From assembly GCF_002994745.2 (NCBI RefSeq), contig NC_037088.1:58298397-58362396 (forward strand): a stretch of 64,000 nucleotides of DNA. Direction: 5' to 3'. The position numbers and the translations under genes are program-made. How positions within the stretch are numbered: the first letter of the stretch is position 1; every line of letters starts with the position of its first letter. This DNA comes from Rosa chinensis. Its lineage: Eukaryota; Streptophyta; Magnoliopsida; Rosales; Rosaceae. The notes beneath the pieces are model-generated. The model made no database searches and was not told the origin of the DNA. It worked only from the letters and a program-made list of their open reading frames with translations. Of this stretch, positions 11,115 to 21,952 are shown piece by piece.

Positions 11115-12385
11115 CTTTCTAAGAGTATTTTTTTATCTACAGCAGGTGAAACAGTATCTGTGTAGATACCCATATTATTGTTCTCACATCGAACCTCATG
11201 TATGCATCAACGCATGGATATTAGATAAGGTCCAAACGCAAGTTCTTGTACGTACGGAAGAAAGACTTATAATGAACGAAGTTCCAGAGCTGTGGAATTC
11301 TATCCATTTTTGGAAAGGCCATATATATAAACACACACACACACAGACAGAGAGAACTTATTCAGGGCGGAGTTCCGCTTTGAAATTAAGGAGTGAAATT
11401 CGAGTTTTGGGTCACTTTTAGGTCGTATATCCACATCTTAACCGTTCAGTTTTTAGGTACTAGTGTATAAATCATCTATGCAAATTTTCAGCCAAATTGA
11501 TGATCATTAAGGCATTAATAACTGCCTTAAAGATAGTACGGTTTAGGTTGATAGATTCAGTCTGTCCATTGGTTTAAGCGAGTTAGATACCTTAACGATA
11601 ATCAATTTGACTGAAAAGTTTTCAAAGATGATCAATACACTAGTACCTAAAAACTGAACGGTCGAGATGTGGATATGCGACCTAAAAGTGACCCAAAATT
11701 CGAAGTTTACTCCGTAATTTCAAAGCGGAACTCCGTTCTAGATAAGATCTATATGTATGTATATGTGTGTGTGTAGCATAACTAGAAAGGGTTCTAACTA
11801 GGTTTCTTCCGGGTGGTGATCGAAGATAGATAGAGTCATTAGGGCCGGCTGGTCTATAGAATAGCCCCATGAATTGTTTTGAAATCAAATGTCAATGGTG
11901 ATTATGAACTCGTTTGATGAAGAATTGAAAGCGTTGTTTGAGCAATTTTAAAATATTAAAAAGATTTTGTATTAGCAAATATATATTTTTCTGTACTTTT
12001 TTTTTCTTCTGATGTAAATGTACGTACATTCCTGTTTTTTCCATCTCCTCTTCGTAACATGTTGAGATGTTTGCAAAAGGGGTCAACAACTGCGTACTCC
12101 AAACTAATCTATGGCATTCTTTGACAAATGAACCATGATTTGCTCCATGTTTTCTACCAATTCATGACTCGATCATTTTATCATACGTACATTATGTATA
12201 TATGTAGTATGAACTCGCATAGTCGCATATATCCATTTGTCTTGTCTCTTGAGAATCATGCAAGCACAACAATTTTGAATATGATGTGCGCCCGTATTGG
12301 ATAATATATAGTGTGTACCACGCCAAACATAATTAAAAGTACAAAATTATGCATGTAATATTTCTAAATCTAGAAACTGTGCCCT
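11115..12385. repeat. Triplicated noncoding segment, copy C
   Basis: The most diverged of the three copies. Recognisable blocks are GGAAGAAAGACTTATAATG and GTTCCAGAGCTGTGGAATT near 11260, GGTCTATAGAATAGCCCC near 11850 and the TATGATGTGCG tail near 12277. It is interrupted by a (CA)n run and the inverted-repeat element at about 11364-11739. Confidence 0.6.
11364..11739. mobile_element. Inverted-repeat MITE in copy C
   Basis: About 376 bp with long imperfect inverted arms. The left arm starts AGGGCGGAGTTCCGCTTTG. The right arm, read on the other strand, starts AGAACGGAGTTCCGCTTTG. Similarity continues through TTTTGGGTCACTTTTAGGTCG and CGTTCAGTTTTTAGGTACTA. I cannot fix a target duplication because (CA)n/(TG)n and AT-rich sequence flank both ends, so the superfamily is undecided (Mutator-like is possible). 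Confidence 0.7.
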
Positions 12386-12956
12386 CCTAACTTATCGTAT
12401 CAGGCCCTCAACTTATGCTAGAGTTACAAAAGTCGAGGAATCAAATCTGTTCTTGAATACAGCTTGAAGCCTGTGTGCCTTTGATCCTCTTTTTAATAAA
12501 GTAAAAAAGAAAAAAAAAAAAACTTGAAGCTAGCCTGTGTGAATAGCCAAGAGAGGTACGTAGCAATTAGTGGGAACCATTTTTAGAGAAACATGCTCTT
12601 TAATTTTTGTTTCTTGGGTGAAAACTTACCCTTTTGATGAACAATTTATAATTTCACAACATGTTGAAATAAGTTTTCAGCACATTCAACGTACTCGCAT
12701 GAGACAGTTATAGCATAGCTTTTAGAATTCTGCTATTGACTTTAGCACCTTGAACATGACTTGCTATCGTGTTTGCGGTACGTGTCAGAGATGGTTACCC
12801 TACTTAGTTTTATTTTTTTATTTTTTATTTTGGACGATAATGTAACTTCCACCTCATCCTGATGTCTATGAGATTTAAACCCATGACCTCTACAGTATTA
12901 GTTAGGCTAGCTAACCAACATGTCACGGCTCACCGACTGCCACCCTACTTAGTTGG
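12386..12956. other. Intergenic DNA, no gene seen
   Basis: AT-rich unique sequence, with a generic repeat-like stretch near 12830-12940. No supported gene. Confidence 0.5.
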
Positions 12957-12966
12957 AGTTAAAGGA

Positions 12967-13541
12967 GGACAATACTTGGCTGACCAGGGCTGGTCAGCCC
13001 TTCCTAACCAACCCCTGTGTGTCACACTCCCAATCCAACACGTGTCCTTTTTTTTTTATTGCCTCTCTTTCTGTTCTCCTCCTTCCTCTTCCTGTACTCC
13101 GTCTCCGTCTCCTCCAGTCTCTATCGGCGACCAACTTGACCATCCTCAACCCCTTCTCTACTCCCCATCGTCGGTTTCCAGTCACCACCACCGCCTTCCC
13201 CAGGATTATACTTCACTGACCAGGTATTGTCAGCTTTGGCTGACCATATCCACTAGCTTTGGCTGACCATCGCGCTTCCAGTCGCGATGTTGGTGAAGGC
13301 TTTGATTGAGAGGGTGGGGAAGGCGGTGGTGGTGACTGGAAACCGACGCCGATAGAGACTGGAGAAGAGGGAGACGACGCCGATAGAGACTGGAGAAGAG
13401 GGAGACGGAGTACAGGAAGAGGAAGGAGGAGAACAGAAAGAGAGGCAAAAAAAAAAAAAAGGACACGTGTTGGATTGGGAGTGTGACACACAGGGGTTGG
13501 TTAGGAAGGGCTGACCAGCCCTGGTCAGCCAAGTATTGTCC
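12967..13541. mobile_element. Foldback MITE, Mutator-like, with 10-bp target duplication
   Basis: A 575-bp element starting GGACAATACTTGGCTGACC and ending in its reverse complement. The arms pair over about 200 bp on each side. The perfect direct duplication AGTTAAAGGA flanks it at 12957-12966 and 13542-13551. A 9-10-bp duplication with long arms fits Mutator-type MITEs. The many overlapping open frames seen on both strands here are products of the CT-rich arms, not genes. It lies about 410 bp beyond the stop codon of the activase gene. Confidence 0.85.
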
Positions 13542-13950
13542 AGTTAAAGGATCTTCTTTTTTCGATCTCCTTCAAATTTTTCTTGTTGCACGTGTTTCCG
13601 CATCTGTTCTACATGAATTGAGCAGGCCGCAAGGCCCAAACAAGAGTAACCTCTCTTGGTTTTACATATGTCATTTGGACTCCCACATTAGATATTGCAA
13701 GACAGAAGCACAAGACGAGTAACTGAACTATGTGAAATTGGTGGGTTGAGAAGAAGAAGCAGTAGAAGAAAGGAGCAAAGCACCATGATTGAACAGTGTG
13801 TACATTACAACACAACTTTAGAGTTTAAAAGACACGAATCCAAGAAAACAAAGATACAACAACATAATTGTTTATCTAAACATCCTTAGAAAACAAAAGG
13901 CACCTTCAATTCTCTCCTTCCATCCAAATACCTAGAAAAAGGCCTTAAAA

Positions 13951-16585
13951 TTAAAATGTGTACAAGCAGCTTCCATCATCACTCCTAGCAGTTGGATCAT
14001 AGTTTTTTGCAGTTGCATCAGTACAACCTTCAGGAACCGGAACATTCACTTGCTGCGCTGCTTTGCCTGCACCAAAACAATCACAGAGCCTCAGAAAAAC
14101 ATTAATTTTCTGAACCGAACACATTCATAAATCTGAACCTCTAGCTCTTCAGATCAAAGGCATATGCAAACCTCTGATACATGAAAGGACCTAACCGAAG
14201 AAAGTTCCTCTATCAATGGCATCAGAGTTGGCATCACCAAGAGCAGCCTCGTTCAAGTACTGGTCGGCCAATTGGACTCTCTTCACATTCTCTTGCTCTT
14301 GCACAAGCATGTTTCCGTACTCAAGGAGCTTCTCAATTGTCATCTTGGGCTGCTCGAAAGTCGGGGGTCCTTCCTTTGAGTTCACAAGCTTCTTTCCAAC
14401 GGTGTCCACACCAACACCGGAAATCCACTTCCTCACTTCATCATCGTAAACTCTGGCCCTAAGGGCACCAAAGAAATCTGCAAAACCATGTGGCACGTGA
14501 TCAAATATCATCCACAAGTTATGCTATGACGCTGTTGTCATTGTGATTCTTTACTATTTATTCAAGGTGTGACAACATAACATTTTCAACAATTTGGTTT
14601 GGAAACTTACCGATGGATTGGCCGGGGAAGGTGTCAACTAGCTTGACAATATCGGATTGGGCAACATTGTCAGATTTGAAGATACCAGTGCAGACACCAA
14701 TACGATCTTCTCTTGTAGGAGCCCAGTAGAACTTTTCCATACGCCCATCACGGATGAGAGGAGCATACAATGTTGAGAAATCGTTACCGGTGACAATGAT
14801 GGGGACACGGGGGTTCTCCTCCTTGTTGTACATACCGGGGAGCTGGACATTGGTTGGGTTATCAGCAATGTTCATGAGGGTGGCGTTAACCATCTGGTTG
14901 TTCACAGTGTATTGGGTGGTTCCACCCATACGACCAGCTCCTGCATCAAGATCGTTGATGAAGAGGGCGCACATTTTCCCCTTCCTGATGATATCGGCTG
15001 CCTCACGGTACCTTTGCCTGATCAACTTTGCGGGTTCTCCAGCGTTTCCACTTTCCAATTCTCCGGCACTCATCATGATAGGGCTGAAAAAAATTCATCA
15101 AGAGCTAGATTAACACCCATCATACACTAGTAAAATAGATTAACATAGGTGGATATTCTCTTGCTAGATGTCTAGCATGTTATTAAACTACCAATCTAAT
15201 TGACACATTCATTGAAATAAGATCTTGCTTTACTAATAATGTTGATTGATAGTCTAGTAACATAATACATAAATGTCATATATTGTCTCAAGAAGATAAA
15301 TTGTTTTCTAATGAAGCATGCAAGAATAACAACAATGAAAAGCAAGAAATTAAACTTACTTGATTCCCATCTTAGCAAACACAAGCTCACACTGGAAAGA
15401 TTTACCCTGACCTTTGCCTCCCCAAATACCAAGGATAAGGGGAACCTGTAAACAAATTGATGAAGCAATGTTTAAGTTAATTTCTTCCATATAGTTACGG
15501 TTATAGAGGAATTATGAGTAATATTGAGTTTGATATAGACCTTGATGTTAGGCAAGCTCATGAAGTTCTTTGTGATATGAACAACAAGCTTGTCCATGAA
15601 AGCAGGAGCAATGTATAAACCATCCTTCATGTTGTCCATGTCGTACCTAAATCAAGCATCATGCATATGTAAACACTGATCAGCTGTTTGGTTCAAACTA
15701 ACAAAATAATGTGTCGGGGATTTATAGCTCTAGTGGTTGATTAGTATGGAAATTAATAATATTAGTTACTTACGTGCGAAGTCCAGCGCTGACATAGTCA
15801 TAAGAACTCATGATGGCCAAGTGAGTTCCGTCGCCCATTGGAGCTTGGAAGAGGGTATCAACCATACCCTTTCCTCTGGTGATGTCTTGTTGGTCATCGG
15901 AGGTGTCAAAGGCAAGGCCTTTCCATTTGTCCTTTTCTGTCTGCTTGTCTTCATCGACTGTCTCTGCTACAATCTTGAAGCTCCCGGATGAGACTTTGGA
16001 GTTGGGGAACCTTGAGTTCACTTTCTTCAAGCTGCTTCCCATAAAGCTTGAGCTTGGAACTGAAGCACTGCCGCTAGATCCATTTAAGCTCAGCTGATTC
16101 AATTATAAAAGTAAAACCATTACTATGATAAGTTGATAACCTTTGAAAATCCAAATACCCATGTCTAATTCTTTCCTCTAAAACATATACAGAGTAATGT
16201 TTCTTGCGAGATAATCCGAGTACTTAAAAGCATGCATGTGTTATTGCCAAATCGTGATTTCAAGCAAGAATGAACCATAATCAACGGTTGAAAACTCCAT
16301 ATTTTTATTCACTAGTAACAACATAACATCCGCGCTCATGCTACCATACTATATCTAAGAAAAGAGAATATTTCTGTATATTTATCATGCACAAGATTAA
16401 ATGCTTCATATATTAATTAATTGTTGGATTAACTGTTATTTTACTACATACTTACCATGTTAAACATTTTAATTAGCTTCTTATTGCAACTGTAAATAAG
16501 TGAAGGCATATATGAAAAAAGGGCGGGAAAGACACAGTACCGGGACTCTGTTGACAGCTCCGATGGTGGAGACGGCGGTGGCCAT
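13951..16585 (-). CDS. RCA: Rubisco activase, chloroplast, long (alpha) isoform; 7 exons
   Basis: AAA+ ATPase of the chloroplast stroma that removes inhibitory sugar phosphates from Rubisco. Coding exons, each with GT/AG ends and matching phase: 16585-16541, 16093-15774, 15646-15541, 15445-15360, 15083-14611, 14477-14196, 14066-13951. Together they are 1428 bp, or 475 aa, the usual family length. The first exon encodes [15 protein letters not shown], the start of the transit peptide. Walker A is GGKGQGKS (about 166-173) and Walker B is LFINDLD (about 226-232). The C-terminal extension ends GSCLYTF and carries two Cys (452 and 471), 19 residues apart as in the thioredoxin-f-regulated alpha isoforms. 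Keeping the last intron gives an immediate in-frame TAG after TFFG, predicting a 438-aa beta-type protein. I chose the start for its match to known N-termini and for the in-frame splice. Confidence 0.97.
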
Positions 16586-16705
16586 TGTCAGAGATCGGAA
16601 GGGTTGTGATGTAATATTGGAACTGAGGCCCAGAGAGGAACTAACCAGTTGCCTGCAAGCCCAAAGCAAAGAGTGGTCTTTGAAATGAGGAACTGGGTTT
16701 GAACT

Positions 16706-16711
16706 TATAGT
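16706..16711 (-). promoter_or_regulatory. Candidate TATA box of RCA
   Basis: CTATAAG on the minus strand, about 120 bp upstream of the RCA start codon, at a spacing that would put transcription start near 16675-16680. This is position and sequence only; there is no transcript evidence. Confidence 0.45.
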
Positions 16712-16802
16712 CGTTGTGTTTGAGCTAGTGTACAGAAATTCACATCCTGAGGATTAGCTTACTCAGTTGTTCACCACCATAGAATCAAGATTGGCTTGCT
16801 TC

Positions 16803-16808
16803 CACGTG
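16803..16808 (-). promoter_or_regulatory. G-box upstream of RCA
   Basis: The palindrome CACGTG in the context CCACGTGG lies about 95 bp upstream of the candidate TATA box. G-boxes in this position are typical of light-regulated photosynthesis genes, including activase and rbcS promoters. Light control is inferred, not shown. Confidence 0.55.
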
Positions 16809-16882
16809 GCAAACGGAGACTGTATGCAGCCGATCAGTCCACATTAATTGGTTCTCTGAGGTTAGTTTTCAAGGGCTTTTCT

Positions 16883-17639
16883 TCACCACCAAAAATTAGG
16901 GTAAGTTAGTACCACAGATTTCAGAATCGAAGACTTCGGAAGAAAACCATCTCTATTATTTGTGGGTCTTTTTTGGTTTTTTTCTATAAAATTATGGGAA
17001 GGAAAATAATAAAATATAGAGTTGGAGATGAGGTGAATAAAATGTTTGTGATTGGCAACAATTTTCCATATCTGTTTCTTCTTGGATTTATACAAAAGTT
17101 CAATATTTTTACAAATAATTCTCATTTCTTTGTTTTTTCTTGGATTTATACAAAAATACAATAATTTTACAGAAATGTGTGCGCGCGCGCTAGAATAGAC
17201 TAAAACAGGTCCCATCTGCACGTGCTGGATCAACATCAGTAGGTTCCGGGTCCAAGATCAGGGTCTACATTCTTCATTTTTCCTAGCCCACTGAAGACCA
17301 AGATCAAGCTTCACCGATAGCCTCAAATTAAGAGTCCGGCCCAATACCAAAGGTCCACTTCGATCCCCTAAAGTGAGATTAAGATCTTGACAATTTGAAT
17401 ACAACATTTGGCACGTTGAAACATGCTAACACTATTTTTTTTTCTTCTTGAAATTCTCTTGTACCATAAGCTCATCATGATTTTAGAATGTGTTTCAATG
17501 AATAGAACACCGAATAATTGAACAAATTTTTCACTTTGAAAAATTTGTAAAAAGAATTTCTGTCTGTTTTAGTAGTGGTTAAAAATCATTATTTGAGAAA
17601 ATAAGAACATGTGATTTTGACATCCGTATTCTCAGGATT
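16883..17639. other. RCA upstream intergenic DNA
   Basis: AT-rich upstream sequence. The open frames at 16883-17236 and 16973-17164 are low-complexity and lie on opposite strands of the same stretch, so I call no gene. Confidence 0.55.
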
Positions 17640-17659
17640 GGGGGGGGGGGGGGGGGGGG
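17640..17659 (+). repeat. Poly-G run (G20)
   Basis: Twenty consecutive G about 1.05 kb upstream of the RCA start codon, directly joined to the first copy of a 150-bp tandem duplication. The second copy has only four G at the same place, so the run expanded in one copy or is an assembly artefact. Confidence 0.9.
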
Positions 17660-17955
17660 TGGTATAAACAGTTAGAGCCTGAGTAATAAATTAAAATATT
17701 AAAATGACGGCCGTCGCTAAAATGATACCACGTAACATGAAACATCAACATATCAAGTTTACAATAGAATTTTGCATAAATAGACCCTACATTCTATAGT
17801 TTCATGGGGTGGTATAAACAGTTAGAGCCTGAGTAATAAATTAAAATATTAAAATGACGGCCGTCGCTAAAATGATACCACGTAACATGAAACATCAACA
17901 TATCAAGTTTACAATAGAATTTTGCATAAATAGACCCTACATTCTATAGTTTCAT
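17656..17955 (+). repeat. Perfect-looking 150-bp tandem duplication
   Basis: GGGGTGGTATAAACAG through CTATAGTTTCAT occurs at 17656-17805 and again at 17806-17955, with a period of exactly 150 bp and no difference that I can see outside the G-run. The identity implies a very recent event. Confidence 0.93.
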
Positions 17956-18067
17956 TCACTATTCTTCTCTTTTTGACCACAGACAGGGCAAAATTACAAT
18001 AGAATTTTGCATAAATAGACCCTACATTCTATAGTTTCATTCACTATTCTTCTCTTTTTGACCACAG
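17911..18067 (+). repeat. Second, overlapping 85-bp tandem duplication
   Basis: The tail of the 150-bp unit plus following unique sequence (from ACAATAGAATTTTGC to TTTTTGACCACAG) is repeated with an 85-bp period, starting at 17911 and 17996. The first copy ends near 17982 and the second near 18067. Confidence 0.9.
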
Positions 18068-19724
18068 AGGGAAAAATCACAATGGCATTGGTAACATAAC
18101 AATGGTCGACACCCAAAAGAAAGTAAAAGCATATATTCGATGAGCTTTCCTTCAATATTGTTAGGTTTCTGTCTTAAAAGTTGAATTCTTCAAGCTGCAG
18201 GATGTGCAGCTAGAACTACAAAACAAAATGCAGAAAGCAAGCGAATTAGCACATCAAGCCTAATATTCCAAATAACCACCACAATGCATGCATGATTCCC
18301 TTAACTTGATTAAACCCTCGAACTTTCACAGAAATCTGTCACAGATTTTCAACTTTAAAAGAAAAACTTGGATCAATTACTTGATCCAGTTGATGGCAGC
18401 TCAAATATTCAGAGAAAATAATCAGAAAATTAAGGATTCAGAAGCAGACTTATCACGTAGCCCAGAAACTGTACAGGGTAATTAGGTTTATTCAAACTCA
18501 CAAGCACATGCATGCTTCATAGTTCAAAAGAGACACACTGGGAGATCTAGCTAGCTATAAGCCTACAATAACAACAAAGAGACCCTAGCTAGCATTTGCA
18601 GGTGGTACTAGAAAATGATAATTGAAGCATGATAGGGAAAGACACTTTCATCGTTAAACTCGAAAGCTCGAAAGCTCCTCCCCCACCATCCCCATAGCAT
18701 TCCATTCCCATGCATTTAATTTCACTTGAACCCAAAAACTTCACAGTCCTGAAATGACAGAAAGTAGCTACTCATTTAACTGGTAATGGCATTCTGTCTC
18801 TCCAATAATGCTTTTATATCTAGAGCCATGAAGCACACGAAGTCACGAACATATAGGTAGATAGGTAGATAGTAGATAAAAATTGAAGTTTAAGCACTTT
18901 GCAACTCTCTCCTCTTTGTTTGGCTTCAGAGATTTGGGAAAATTTGGAAGCTTGCTGTGTTTGAAGCTTTTTGTGGTGTTCTGAAAGACAAGAACAGTTC
19001 AATTAGCACCGACCCACAAGTAAGTAGTGGCCAACAGCCAACCTGATAATGTACGTTTAAATTTGCAAATGGGGTACCAGTACATGCATGATCATTTTAA
19101 AATTAGCATAATAATGGAGAATTGGATATATAGAGACAATTATAGACGCCATGAGTCAGACTCTATGCCAAATCCCTAAGCTAGGAAACTAGCTAGCAAT
19201 GTTGAAACAATGTATGTAAATATTATCTCGATAAGGTTAAAAGCATGACATATATAGCCGAAACGGCCACCAACCCCATCATTTGATTTTGACTGAAAGG
19301 TTTATAGTAACGCTCTCGCTCGGTCGATTCGAATCTGTTATAAATATTATCAACTTCAAAATAAAAGTTTTCGGTTTTAAAATTGAGGTACCAATTACTA
19401 ACTAAAATTTTCAGTTTTTAATCATATCTATTAAATTCAGTATTTTAATTTTCGGTATTACCAACTTTAGAACAACTAATTATTTGTAATATAAATTAGA
19501 ATGAACATAATTAGGTTTTTCAATCTTATAGCCGTAAACTTCGTATTCATCTACTAATCATAGCTTTCTTTTGTATATATGACATTAAATTTTAGTCATT
19601 TTCAATAAAACTAGGTTATTTAACCATCTTGGACTAGGTTACTCAAAATACATGTTATATAATTAAGTCAATTCTTGAGAGAATGGTTAAATTTTTACAC
19701 TACCATATATGCCCTCACATAGTA
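18068..19724. other. Intergenic DNA, no gene seen
   Basis: No convincing ORF or RNA gene. A short TAGATAGG-type microsatellite lies near 18855-18875. The stretch from about 19260 has hAT-like AT-rich sequence (GTTTTCGG, TTTTCGGTATTACC motifs) that may belong with similar sequence near 20780-20955. Confidence 0.5.
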
Positions 19725-19738
19725 TAAATATTAATAAA

Positions 19739-20472
19739 CAATTTTTTTTAAGAAAATAGATAATTTCATTACTTATCCATGGCCAGAAGACATGTACATC
19801 AGATGTTGTCTCATACCAAAAAAACTAAATGGCACAAGCCGCCAAACAAAAAACAGGTGACCCTCATTGTTAACACATACGTTCACTTATTGAGCCTAAA
19901 CAACAAGAAATCAAGTCCTCACTACTAACCCCTCTTTAAAAAGTAAACATAATCACCTAGAGACCTCAATTGGTGTACAACTAGAGTAAACTAAGAAGAA
20001 AATAATAGAAAACCCAATTTCAATTGGTAGGCAAAAGACCAAGACAACCTAAGGCTTTCCTTTGCCTTTATCTCTAGGGCTAGAAACTGAACCTCCAATT
20101 GCAGTTACTGGGACGTTGGCTCTTGTTTTTACTTTTGGCGGTCTACCCGTCTTCTTCTTCAGAGTGACAAGAGGCACATCATTGCCATCCTTGATCAAAG
20201 GTTTGCCAAGTAGAAAAGATTGGGAGGACCTGCACACAGGACCATCACCAATCTTTCCCAGATCTGGGGCGCTACCACCCGCTGCGAGAGCAAGAGGAAC
20301 ACCAGAGCTTGCTGTGACGGCATCTATGGAGGCCATGGAGAGGAGGAAGCGATAGCAAGAGGCTAGAGGCTAGGGTGTCGTAGAAGACTAGGTTGAGAGA
20401 AATACTCTCCTAGGGTTTTGTGTATATTTTTTTCTTTTGTGACTTGTATTTGGGTTAATTGATCACATTCCT
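19739..20472 (-). mobile_element. Short non-LTR retroelement (LINE-derived) with perfect TSD
   Basis: A 734-bp insertion with a short A-tail on the minus strand (T-run at about 19742-19749), flanked by the perfect 14-bp duplication TAAATATTAATAAA at 19725-19738 and 20473-20486. The 5' end (near 20400) has the CT-rich leader common in plant LINE transcripts, followed by one small ORF. No reverse transcriptase is encoded, so it must have been mobilised in trans. Confidence 0.85.
20049..20336 (-). CDS. 95-aa ORF inside the retroelement, unknown function
   Basis: The only substantial open frame in the element, starting MASIDAVTASSGVP near the 5' end of the inserted RNA copy. The product is basic in its C-terminal half, with LVTLKKKTGRPPKVK (an AT-hook-like GRP core, about residues 57-71) and a KGKGKP end. 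No zinc knuckle or RRM is visible. It could be an internally deleted LINE ORF1: the N-terminus plus a basic C-terminal tail with the RNA-binding middle removed. I do not recognise it as a host gene, and the flanking target duplication argues that it is part of the mobile element. Confidence 0.45.
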   Translation of the reverse strand: MASIDAVTASSGVPLALAAGGSAPDLGKIGDGPVCRSSQSFLLGKPLIKDGNDVPLVTLKKKTGRPPKVKTRANVPVTAIGGSVSSPRDKGKGKP

Positions 20473-21952
20473 TAAATATTAATAAATAAATTATTTCTAT
20501 ATGAGGATAAGATAGTCAATAAACTATATCATATTTCAAAAATTTGCAATACATCCCATGAAAAAAATGAGAAACTTCCCCAAAATCAGGAGATAAATTG
20601 CTGTAAATTTTTTTAATTTAAAAAAATAAAAGTCAATTGATATGAGCGGAGCACATGTTAAGGGGCTAGTATACTATTAATGTAGTATATTGAGTAATGT
20701 TCATACTATTATGAAAATTTTTATGTTTATTTTTTAATATACATGTATGTATATATTGAAAACCATAGTATATAAAGTTAATATATTTAGATAGTCGGCA
20801 GATTCGGTATTTACTAAAACCAAATTTATTTCTGTAATTTTCATTTTCCGTTTTATCAGTGTCGGTTACCAAAAAGTCAGTTTACTAAATCTAAAGTATC
20901 AGTTGGTATTCGGTCGGTTTGGTAATTACTAAACCAAGTGGCCGCCCTAATTTATAGTAATGTTTGGTACAAGTTTCTTACTAAGCCCTCATGCAATTAC
21001 TGGCTTATGGATTCCTCGAATAGCTGCCCAAGTAAGTGGAGATCATCACCTCATTACGCCTTTAGGAAAGTAATTAGCATGGTTGATTATAATTAATGCC
21101 TCTGAAAGGAATGCTAGTTTGATATACAGTTAGCCCAAGTATTTGATAATACTTTGGTTTTGTTAAAATTTTAGTAAATATGGAACTTTATTTGTACGTC
21201 ACTATGTTTATGAGTAAGTTGAGATGCATGTAGTAGTTAGCTTGATATACTTGTTGGTCAAGGCATGTCATCTAACAACTAATTAATTGTTAAAGAACAT
21301 TTTGATTAAGCTTTTGTTGTTTAGTTGAGTTTGGATTTACTGTCATACAAATGCCATGGATCAATTGCTACCCAGAAAGCCATAGTTAGCAAATAAACAA
21401 GATATCATCAACTGCAAATATTGATAGCTAACAGATGGTTTCCTAATTGTTTGAAAAGTGAAAGGCCACTAAAAAAAAAAAAGTGTGAAAGGCCACTTCT
21501 TCTACTTTTCCTCATAAATGTTCTTTTGAGCATGATGAGCTTTCCATATTTGATAAATAAAGTTAGATATGGCCACTGTACATATGTACTGGACCCACTA
21601 TATAATAAAGCTTAATGTTCTAGGCCATGATTTCCCATCTTTTCGAGCCCCAGCTTATGATGATGATGATTAGGTCTTCCATGAATAGTCTCATTCTTGA
21701 AGATTCTACCTTTAGAGAGGATTAATTATGAAGAAATGCTTACCCAATTTGAGATTAATAGTGCAGGCCATAAAGGAGACCTAAAAGAACAATACCTTTC
21801 ATTAAAGTAAAGAATGTCCATTATGTGATGGCTATAAAGACTCACAAGCACTTTGGATGTAAACCAGTCACATTATAGTACTAGCCACCACCTGAAAAAT
21901 CAATCTCAATCTCTTGACACTACAGGTTAGTACCACTAAAAGCTTAAAAAAT
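20473..21952. other. Intergenic DNA and LBD promoter region
   Basis: AT-rich. The part at 20780-20955 has repeated TCGGTTTGGTAATTAC-like motifs ending GTGGCCGCCC, which look like the end of a hAT-type element. A TATA-like CTATAAAGA lies near 21832-21840, about 115 bp before the LBD start codon. No other gene is visible. Confidence 0.5.

Noticed and set aside
12862..13532. Cluster of 65-134-aa open frames on both strands
   Set aside because: They are mirror products of the CT-rich arms of the foldback MITE.
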